Origin: Pseudomonadota bacterium
GTDB lineage: Bacteria; Pseudomonadota; Gammaproteobacteria; Burkholderiales; Thiobacillaceae
Length of the DNA: 10,800 nt
NCBI GenBank assembly: GCA_030836725.1
Contig: JAUPLV010000070.1
Span: forward strand, 1 to 10,800
Direction of reading: 5' to 3'
The notes below the pieces were generated by a model. It saw only the letters and a program-made list of their open reading frames with translations. It made no database searches and was not told the origin of the DNA. Shown one piece after another: positions 4,799 to 10,800 of the stretch (position 1 is the stretch's first letter; every line of letters starts with the position of its first letter). The position numbers and the translations under genes are program-made.

Positions 4799-6067
4799 AT
4801 GGCACACATCGTAATTCTTGGCGCAGGCATAGGCGGCATGGGTATGGCTTATGAAATGCGTGAAACGGCGCGCCCGGAGGACAAGGTCACGGTCATTTCC
4901 AATCTGCCGTACTTTCAATTCACCCCCTCCAATCCCTGGGTGGCCGTCAACTGGCGCACCCAGGACGACATCACGATCCCGGCAGCGCCGTATTTGAACA
5001 AGAAGGGGATCGATTTCATCGCGGTCGGCGCGAAGCGCGTACATCCGGAAACCAACCAGGTCGAACTGGCGGACGGCCGCACCATCGATTACGATTTTCT
5101 GGTGATCGCCACCGGACCCAAGCTGGCTTTCGATGAAGTGGAGGGCCTGGGGCCGGCGGGACATACCCAGTCCATATGCCAGGTCGAGCACGCCGTCAAA
5201 GCCGGCGCGGTTTGGGAAGATTTCACCAAGGATCCGGGCCATATCGTGGTCGGCGCGGCGCAGGGCGCATCTTGCTACGGTCCCGCCTATGAATTCGCCT
5301 TCATCATGGACACCGACCTGAGACGGCGGAAAATCCGTGACCAGGTGCCCATGACTTTCGTGACGGCGGAGCCCTATATCGGCCACCTCGGCCTGGGCGG
5401 GGTGGGGGATTCCAAGGGGCTGCTGGAATCGGCCATGCGCGAACGCCACATCAAGTGGATCTGCAACGCGAAAGTGACCAGGGTCGAGGCCGGCAAGATG
5501 TTCGTGGCCGAGCATAACGACAAGGGCGAGGTCATCAAGGAGCACGAACTGCCGTTCAAATACTCCATGATGTTGCCGGCATTCAAGGGAATCGATGCCG
5601 TGTTCGGCATCGAGGGCCTGACCAACCCGCGCGGTTTTATTTCGATTGACGCCTTTCAGCGCAATCCCAGGTTCAAGAATATCTATGCCGTCGGGGTTTG
5701 CGTCGCGATTCCGCCGGTTGAGGCCACCCCGGTGCCGACCGGCACCCCCAAGACCGGCTACATGATCGAAAGCATGGTCACCGCCACCGCGCACAATATC
5801 CGCGCCGCCATGGACGGCAAGGAACCCACGGAAAAAGCCACCTGGAACGCCATCTGCCTGGCCGATTTTGGCGATACCGGCGCTGCCTTCGTGGCAATCC
5901 CGCAGATTCCGCCGCGCAACGTCAACTGGTTCAAGGAAGGCAAGTGGGTGCACCTCGCCAAGGTGGCATTCGAAAAATACTTCATGCACAAAATGAAAAA
6001 AGGCAGCACCGAACCCCTGTACGAAAAACACGTGCTGGGGATGATGGGCATCAAGAAACTCAAATAG
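4799..6067 (+). CDS. sqr: Sulfide:quinone oxidoreductase (short, three-cysteine type)
   Basis: A 422-residue flavoprotein of the SQR / flavocytochrome c sulfide dehydrogenase superfamily. It oxidises sulfide to zero-valent sulfur or polysulfide and reduces membrane quinone. An N-terminal FAD-binding motif, VILGAGIGGMGMAYEM (5-20), and a second dinucleotide-fold block, DFLVIATGPKL (99-109), are present. Redox cysteine candidates are Cys127 (QSICQVEHA), Cys159 (QGASCYGPAYEF) and Cys301 (VGVCVAIPPVE); the first two match Cys128 and Cys160 of Acidithiobacillus ferrooxidans SQR. The block TPVPTGTPKTGYMIESM (310-326) is typical of SQR. The basic, amphipathic C-terminus (about 381-422) probably anchors it to the membrane. 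The GASCxGPAYEF motif suggests a type III or VI rather than type I SQR; subtype is unsettled. The start at 4799 is set by GGAGA at 4786-4790; an upstream in-frame start at 4694 precedes the predicted transcription start. Confidence 0.88.
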   Translation: MAHIVILGAGIGGMGMAYEMRETARPEDKVTVISNLPYFQFTPSNPWVAVNWRTQDDITIPAAPYLNKKGIDFIAVGAKRVHPETNQVELADGRTIDYDFLVIATGPKLAFDEVEGLGPAGHTQSICQVEHAVKAGAVWEDFTKDPGHIVVGAAQGASCYGPAYEFAFIMDTDLRRRKIRDQVPMTFVTAEPYIGHLGLGGVGDSKGLLESAMRERHIKWICNAKVTRVEAGKMFVAEHNDKGEVIKEHELPFKYSMMLPAFKGIDAVFGIEGLTNPRGFISIDAFQRNPRFKNIYAVGVCVAIPPVEATPVPTGTPKTGYMIESMVTATAHNIRAAMDGKEPTEKATWNAICLADFGDTGAAFVAIPQIPPRNVNWFKEGKWVHLAKVAFEKYFMHKMKKGSTEPLYEKHVLGMMGIKKLK

Positions 6068-6148
6068 GGCAGCGCCTTTTTGGCTTGGGCCCGTGTCGCG
6101 GCGTTGCGCCGTCGCCGCGCGGGTTTCCGGTGGCGTTCAGTCCGGTCT

Positions 6149-6188
6149 CGCCGGCGCAATCGCGGGGTTGCGCCGGCGTGTTGTTTAT
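6149..6188 (+). terminator. Possible intrinsic terminator after sqr
   Basis: A perfect 11-bp GC-rich stem (CGCCGGCGCAA at 6149-6159 with TTGCGCCGGCG at 6168-6178) and an 8-base loop are followed by TGTTGTTTAT, a moderately T-rich tract. A second, smaller hairpin (7-bp stem, 6097-6103 with 6113-6119) lies upstream in the same 137-bp gap. The position, 82 bases past the sqr stop, fits termination, but the stem ends only 26 bases before the gspC ATG. It could therefore instead be a leader hairpin of the gsp transcript. No clear promoter for gspC is seen in the gap. Confidence 0.45.
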
Positions 6189-6204
6189 AGGATGCTTGGG
6201 CGCG

Positions 6205-6999
6205 ATGCCGCTCAACTCCTTTTTCGTCTCCTTGCGCCGAGTCCCCTGGCTGGGCGCGCCTCTGCTCAATATGCTGTTGCTGCTGGCGCTGGCCGCCTTG
6301 CTGGCGCACTGGACCTGGCGTTTTGCCGCGCCTGCGCCGCCGCAAGCGGCGGCCGCGGTGCGCGCCGGCATCGATCCGGGCGCGGAACTGGCGTCGCTGC
6401 GCGCGGCACGGCTGTTCGGCGCGGCGCAGGGCCAGACTGGCGTGACGGCGGAGCCGGTGACCTCGCTTAATTTCAAGCTGCGCGGGGTGTTCGCCGCCAG
6501 CGGTGGACAATCGGCGATGGCGATGGCGATCGTGAATGTGGACGGGCAGGATCAGGCCGCCGCGACAGGCCATGAAATCGCGCCTGGCGTGGTGCTGGAC
6601 GCGGTGGCCCCCGACCACGTGATCCTGCTCAACCGCGGGGTGCGCGAGCGTCTCGACCTGGAGGCGGTCGGGCGGCCGCTGACGCTGGCGGATGGCGACA
6701 TTCCGGTTTCGCGCCAGGAGTTCAACCAGGCATTGGCGAATCCGCAAAGCCTTGGGGTGAAGGCGGAGGTCGATACCGGCGACCAACCCGGCCTGGTGCT
6801 GGTCTCGGTGGCAGGGGACGGCATTGCGGCGCGGTTGGGGCTGCAGAGCGGCGACACGCTGCGCGTGGTCAATGGCAGCCCGGTCGCCAATGTGCAGGAT
6901 TTCGCGCGGCAGCTGTCCGGCACGGCGGGGGTGCAGCGCGTCACCCTGATGGGCGAACGCCAGGGCAAGCCGCTTATTCTTTCTTTCAGGCTGCAGTGA
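6205..6999 (+). CDS. gspC: Type II secretion system protein GspC (inner-membrane connector)
   Basis: GspC links the inner-membrane assembly platform to the secretin GspD across the periplasm. The 264-residue product has a short cytoplasmic N-terminus, one membrane helix at about 16-38 (LGAPLLNMLLLLALAALLAH), and an Ala/Pro-rich linker. A homology-region domain follows (about 88-152; SLNFKLRGVFAA, then GHEIAPGVVLDAVAPDHVIL). A C-terminal PDZ domain (about 195-262) contains GLQSGDTLRVVNGSPV. This order is diagnostic of GspC. The ATG at 6205 is preferred because it places the membrane helix near the N-terminus. AGGA at 6189-6192 is a slightly distant ribosome-binding site, and an in-frame GTG at 6178 is an alternative. 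Its stop codon overlaps the proposed GTG start of gspD. Confidence 0.9.
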   Translation: MPLNSFFVSLRRVPWLGAPLLNMLLLLALAALLAHWTWRFAAPAPPQAAAAVRAGIDPGAELASLRAARLFGAAQGQTGVTAEPVTSLNFKLRGVFAASGGQSAMAMAIVNVDGQDQAAATGHEIAPGVVLDAVAPDHVILLNRGVRERLDLEAVGRPLTLADGDIPVSRQEFNQALANPQSLGVKAEVDTGDQPGLVLVSVAGDGIAARLGLQSGDTLRVVNGSPVANVQDFARQLSGTAGVQRVTLMGERQGKPLILSFRLQ

Positions 7000-9068
7000 A
7001 AACGATGAACGACATGAAAAAAACACGATCGGGCATTTCCCGGCGGCTGACGTCGAGCGTCCTGTTGCTGGCGCTGTTGCTGGGGCTGCCGCCGTTGCAG
7101 GCGCAGGCCCAGGCGCCGCGCGATCCGGTCGTCCTTAATTTCGTCAACGCCGATATTCCATCGGTGATCAAGGCGGTGGGCGAGCTTACCGGCAAGAACT
7201 TCGTCATCGATCCGCGCGTCAAGGGCACGGTGATGATCACCTCGGCCAGGGCGGTATCGCGCGATCAGGTCTATCCGATTTTGCTGGCGGCGCTGCGCAT
7301 GCAGGGCTATAGCGCGGTCGAGAGCCGCGGGGTGATAAAGATCGTGCCCGAGGCGGAAGCGAAGCAGCATTTCAGCGAGACCCGCGGCAAGGAATTCAGG
7401 GATGGCGGCGACCGCATCGTCACCCAGGTCTATCCGCTGGCGTATGAATCGGCGGCGCAGATGATGACGGTGCTGCGGCCGCTGATCGGGCCCAACAACG
7501 CCATTGCGGCGCTGCCCAACAGCAACACCCTGGTGATCACGGACTATGCCGAAAACATGCGGCGGCTGAATGCGATCATCGAATCGGTCGACCAGCCGGG
7601 CGCGAACGATACCGCGCTGATCAAGCTCAGCCATGTGTCGGCGGTCGACCTGGCGCAGTCGCTCGGGAGGCTGATGGCCGACGGCGCCGCGGCGGCCGGA
7701 CAGCCGGCCGGCTCGCGCCTGACCATCGTGCCGGATGTGCGCTCGAATTCGCTGCTGGTTCGCAGCGACAATCCCTCGCGTATCCAGACGCTGCGCGCCC
7801 TGGTTGCCGGGCTCGACGTGGCGGGCGCGGCGGGCGGCAACATCCATGTGGTGTATCTGCGCAATGCCGAGGCGGCGAAGCTGGCCGAGACCCTGCGCGG
7901 CATTCTGAGCGGCCAGGCATCCGCTTTGCCGGCGGCTGCCGCCGCGCCGGGGGCCGCGGCAGCCGCCAGCCAGACCGGCGGCGCCAGTTCGGTATCCGGC
8001 GCCACCGGCGGCAGCATGATCCTCGCCGACCCGGCGACCAATTCGCTCGTCATCAACGCCTCGGACGTGACTTACAACGCGCTGCGCGCGGTCATCGACA
8101 AGCTCGATGCGCGTCGCGCGCAGGTGTTCGTCGAGGCGCTGGTGGTGGAGATCACCGCCGAGAAGGCGGCCGAGTTCGGCATCCAGTGGCAGGATCTGCG
8201 CGGCATCGAGAAGAGCGGGACGAATGTGATCGGCGGCACCAACCTCGGCGGCCGCAACACCGGCAGCAACATCATCGATGCCTCGGTTAACCTCGGCTCC
8301 CTGGGGCAGGGACTCAACATCGGCGTGGTCAGCGGCACCATCGATATTCCCGGCCTCGGCGTAGTGACCAACCTTGGCATGCTGGCGCGGGCACTGGAGT
8401 CGGACGCCAACGCCAACATCCTGTCGACGCCCAATCTGCTGACCATGGACAACGAGGAAGCGAAGATCGTGGTGGGCCAGAACGTGCCGTTCATTACCGG
8501 CCAGTACGCGCAGACCGGCACCACCACGACGGCGAACCCGTTCCAGACCATCGAGCGCCGCGACGTCGGGCTGACGCTGAAGGTGCGGCCGCAGGTGTCG
8601 GAAGGCGGCTCGGTCAAGCTGCAGATTTACCAGGAAATTTCCAGCCTGCGCCCGACTACCACGGCGTCCGACGTGATCACCGACAAGCGCTCGATCGACT
8701 CCACCGTGCTGGTCGACGACGGCCGCATCATCGTCCTCGGCGGGCTGATCCAGGACACCATGCAGGACGGTATCGACAAGATACCGTTGCTGGGCGACCT
8801 CCCCCTGCTCGGCCACATGTTCCGCTCGGAAAAGCGCCAGCGCATGAAAACCAACCTGATGGTGTTCCTGCGCCCGCACGTGCTGCGCGACACCGCGAGT
8901 TCGGACGCGCTGACCGGCGAACGCTATGACTTCATCCGCCAGCGGCAGGCCGACTTCCGCATGCAGCCGCATTTCGCCTTGCCTGACATGCAGATGGAGC
9001 CGCTGCCCGAACTGAAGAACCTGCCGCAGCCGGCGCCGGGCAATCCGCCGACGCCGCCTTCGCCCTGA
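6996..9068 (+). CDS. gspD: Type II secretion system secretin GspD
   Basis: Forms the outer-membrane channel of the type II secretion system. A signal peptide (hydrophobic core about 20-36, ending LQAQAQA) precedes the N0 domain (VVLNFVNADIPSVIKAVGEL, 45-64). N1-N3 follow (about 140-370), with N3 interrupted by a flexible Ala/Gly/Ser-rich stretch at about 307-340. The secretin core (about 375-632) includes ILSTPNLLTMDNEEAKIVVG (475-494), VGLTLKVRPQV, and DKIPLLGDLPLLGHMFRSE (594-612), the conserved secretin signature. The 690-residue length is normal. After the core comes a Pro-rich tail (about 660-690) with no recognisable pilotin-binding S-domain. The GTG at 6996 overlaps the gspC stop as GTGA, with CAGG six bases upstream; ATGs at 7005 and 7014 are alternatives that keep the signal peptide. 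Confidence 0.95.
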   Translation: MKTMNDMKKTRSGISRRLTSSVLLLALLLGLPPLQAQAQAPRDPVVLNFVNADIPSVIKAVGELTGKNFVIDPRVKGTVMITSARAVSRDQVYPILLAALRMQGYSAVESRGVIKIVPEAEAKQHFSETRGKEFRDGGDRIVTQVYPLAYESAAQMMTVLRPLIGPNNAIAALPNSNTLVITDYAENMRRLNAIIESVDQPGANDTALIKLSHVSAVDLAQSLGRLMADGAAAAGQPAGSRLTIVPDVRSNSLLVRSDNPSRIQTLRALVAGLDVAGAAGGNIHVVYLRNAEAAKLAETLRGILSGQASALPAAAAAPGAAAAASQTGGASSVSGATGGSMILADPATNSLVINASDVTYNALRAVIDKLDARRAQVFVEALVVEITAEKAAEFGIQWQDLRGIEKSGTNVIGGTNLGGRNTGSNIIDASVNLGSLGQGLNIGVVSGTIDIPGLGVVTNLGMLARALESDANANILSTPNLLTMDNEEAKIVVGQNVPFITGQYAQTGTTTTANPFQTIERRDVGLTLKVRPQVSEGGSVKLQIYQEISSLRPTTTASDVITDKRSIDSTVLVDDGRIIVLGGLIQDTMQDGIDKIPLLGDLPLLGHMFRSEKRQRMKTNLMVFLRPHVLRDTASSDALTGERYDFIRQRQADFRMQPHFALPDMQMEPLPELKNLPQPAPGNPPTPPSP

Positions 9069-9076
9069 TCCCCGCC

Positions 9077-10582
9077 ATGGATAGGTCCGCGACCCTGGTT
9101 CCCGATCCGCAGCTCGCCGCGCTGCTTCCCTACGGCTTCGCCCGGACCCGCGGGGCGGTGGTGGGGCGGCGCCTCGGCGACGAGATGGAGGTGTGGCTGC
9201 GCGAGGGCGCCGATCCCGCCGCCCTGGCCGAGGTGCGGCGCATCCTCAAGTGTCCGCTGCAGGCGCAGGTGCTGAGTCCGGAGCAGTTCGAGCGCGCCCT
9301 GACCCAGGCCTACGCGCGCGGCGAGAACCAGGCTGCCAGCCTGGTCGACGACATGGAACAGGGCATGGACCTGCAGCAACTGGCGCAGGACATCCCCGAG
9401 GTGGCCGACCTGCTGGAAAGCGAGGACGACGCGCCGATCATCCGCCTGATCAACGCGCTCTTGACGCAGGCGCTGCGCGAGAACGCCTCCGACATCCACA
9501 TCGAACCCTACGAGACGCGCTCGGTGGTGCGCTTCCGCATGGATGGCGCGCTGCGCGACGTGATTGAGCCGAAGCGCGCGCTGCACGCGGCGATCGTGTC
9601 GCGCATCAAGGTGATGGCGCAGCTCGACATCGCCGAGAAGCGCCTGCCGCAGGACGGCCGCATCACCCTGCGCCTGGCCGGGCGGCCGGTCGACGTGCGG
9701 GTGTCGACGCTGCCCACCGGCCACGGCGAGCGCGCGGTGCTGCGACTGCTCGACAAGCAGGCGGGACGGCTGGAACTCGGGCGGCTCGGCATGAGCGACA
9801 CCACGCTGACCGGGCTCGACGAACTGATCCATCGCCCGCACGGCATCGTGCTGGTGACCGGGCCGACCGGCTCGGGCAAGACCACCACCCTGTATGCGGC
9901 GCTGTCGCGGCTGGACGCCAGGACGCTCAACATCATGACGGTGGAGGATCCGATCGAGTACGACCTCGACGGCATCGGCCAGACCCAGGCCAACCCGCGC
10001 ATCGAGCTGACTTTTGCGCGCGCGCTGCGCTCCATCCTGCGGCAGGATCCGGACGTCATCATGATCGGCGAAATCCGCGACCTGGAGACCGCGCAGATTG
10101 CGGTGCAGGCTTCGCTCACCGGCCATCTGGTGCTGGCGACGCTGCACACCAACGATGCTGCCAGTTCGGTGACGCGCCTGATCGACATGGGGATCGAGCC
10201 TTTCCTGCTGGCATCGAGCCTCCTGGGCGTGCTCGGCCAGCGCCTGGTGCGCAGGCTGTGCCCGCTGTGTCGCCAGCCGCACGCGGCGAGCGACAAGGAA
10301 CGCGCGGCGATCGGCGAGCCCGCGCTGGACGGGCCGTTGTTCAGCGCAGTCGGCTGCCCGAACTGCAATTCCACCGGCTATCGCGGCCGTACCGGCATCT
10401 ATGAATTGCTCGCGGTCGACGAGCCGCTGCGCCGCATGATCCACGACGGCGCGTCCGAGCAGAACCTGCGCGGCCACGCCGTGGCGCAAGGCATGGCCAG
10501 CATGCGCCAGGACGGCATGCGCTGGGTGCGCGCCGGCGACACCGCACTGGAAGAAGTGCTGCGCGTGACGCGCGAAGCCTGA
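9077..10582 (+). CDS. gspE: Type II secretion ATPase GspE
   Basis: Cytoplasmic hexameric ATPase that powers pseudopilus assembly, docking through GspL and GspF. The 501 residues hold an N-terminal GspE domain (about 15-115) and a catalytic domain. The latter has DAPIIRLINALL and ASDIHIEPYE (118-145), Walker A GPTGSGKT (262-269), the Asp box (TVEDPIEY, 288-295), Walker B with catalytic Glu332 (DPDVIMIGEIRD, 324-335), and the His box (LTGHLVLATLHTNDA, 347-361). A zinc-binding four-cysteine module (Cys395/Cys398 and Cys427/Cys430), followed by GYRGRTGIYELL, is typical of GspE/PilB. Context between gspD and gspF decides for GspE over the pilus ATPase PilB. The start lies 8 bp after the gspD stop with only a weak ribosome-binding site, so coupling to gspD is likely. 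Confidence 0.96.
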   Translation: MDRSATLVPDPQLAALLPYGFARTRGAVVGRRLGDEMEVWLREGADPAALAEVRRILKCPLQAQVLSPEQFERALTQAYARGENQAASLVDDMEQGMDLQQLAQDIPEVADLLESEDDAPIIRLINALLTQALRENASDIHIEPYETRSVVRFRMDGALRDVIEPKRALHAAIVSRIKVMAQLDIAEKRLPQDGRITLRLAGRPVDVRVSTLPTGHGERAVLRLLDKQAGRLELGRLGMSDTTLTGLDELIHRPHGIVLVTGPTGSGKTTTLYAALSRLDARTLNIMTVEDPIEYDLDGIGQTQANPRIELTFARALRSILRQDPDVIMIGEIRDLETAQIAVQASLTGHLVLATLHTNDAASSVTRLIDMGIEPFLLASSLLGVLGQRLVRRLCPLCRQPHAASDKERAAIGEPALDGPLFSAVGCPNCNSTGYRGRTGIYELLAVDEPLRRMIHDGASEQNLRGHAVAQGMASMRQDGMRWVRAGDTALEEVLRVTREA

Positions 10583-10596
10583 ACGGCTGGATCGGC

Positions 10597-10800
10597 ATGG
10601 CTGCATTTCGCTACGAGGCTTACGACGCTGCCGGCCGCCTGAAGAAGGGCGTGCTGGAAGCCGACACTGCGCGCCAGTTGCGCGCCCGGCTGCGCGAACA
10701 GGGGCTGCTGGTGGCGGAAGTGGCGACGGTGTCCGAAGCCACCATGGCGCGCGGCAGCAGCCGCTGGCACTGGCGGCGCGGCCTGTCCGGCACGCAGCTG
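10597..10800 (+). CDS. gspF: Type II secretion platform protein GspF, N-terminal part
   Basis: An open frame from ATG 10597 runs to the window's right edge (68 codons). The start FRYEAYDAAGRLKKGVLEAD and the following ARQLRARLREQGL are the standard N-terminus of GspF/PilC platform proteins, which form the inner-membrane base of the secretion machine. Family members have about 400 residues with three membrane helices; none of those has been reached here. The gap after gspE is 14 bp with a weak ribosome-binding site, consistent with one gspCDEF transcript. Confidence 0.93.
   Translation, partial: MAAFRYEAYDAAGRLKKGVLEADTARQLRARLREQGLLVAEVATVSEATMARGSSRWHWRRGLSGTQL

Noticed and set aside
6552..8972. 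806-codon minus-strand open frame opposite gspC/gspD
   Set aside because: It shadows two clear secretion genes, has low-complexity composition and no domain. The same applies to the antisense frames at 4781-6031 and 8924-10606.

Overview
The window is high-GC DNA from a bacterium, most likely a sulfur-oxidising betaproteobacterium. The basis is the divergent apaG / rpe-gph-trpE arrangement known from that class, the family resemblance of every protein, and a sulfide-oxidation module. Genus is not resolved from the sequence alone.

Layout: (1) 1-124, the start of apaG on the minus strand, cut by the window edge. (2) 224-3265, a plus-strand run rpe - gph - trpE (pentose-phosphate / Calvin cycle epimerase, phosphoglycolate phosphatase, anthranilate synthase component I). 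Both gaps in this run are filled by palindromic repeats of two different families. A 27-codon ORF inside the second repeat ends in an ATGA overlap with the trpE start. (3) 3271-6067, a divergent regulator/target pair: a sigma54-dependent activator with the three-cysteine input domain of the persulfide sensor FisR (minus strand), and a sulfide:quinone oxidoreductase (plus strand). The 214-bp region between them carries an 11+11+11 bp operator-like array, a sigma70-like promoter for the regulator overlapping that array, and a close match to a sigma54 promoter (TGGCCTG-N4-TTGCT) for sqr. (4) 6205-10800, the start of a type II secretion operon, gspC-gspD-gspE-gspF, with gspF cut by the window edge.

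How the genes work together: sulfide or polysulfide is probably sensed by the cysteine-bearing N-terminal domain of the regulator, which then drives sigma54-RNA polymerase at the sqr promoter. SQR oxidises sulfide and passes electrons to the quinone pool. The trp run stops after trpE: the trpG-trpD-trpC genes that commonly follow in betaproteobacteria are absent, and the fisR-sqr pair sits in their place. The gsp genes encode the inner-membrane connector (C), outer-membrane secretin (D), cytoplasmic ATPase (E) and inner-membrane platform (F).

No tRNA, rRNA, CRISPR array, transposase or phage gene was seen. No gene-free stretch exceeds 300 bases; the longest is the 214-bp fisR-sqr regulatory region.
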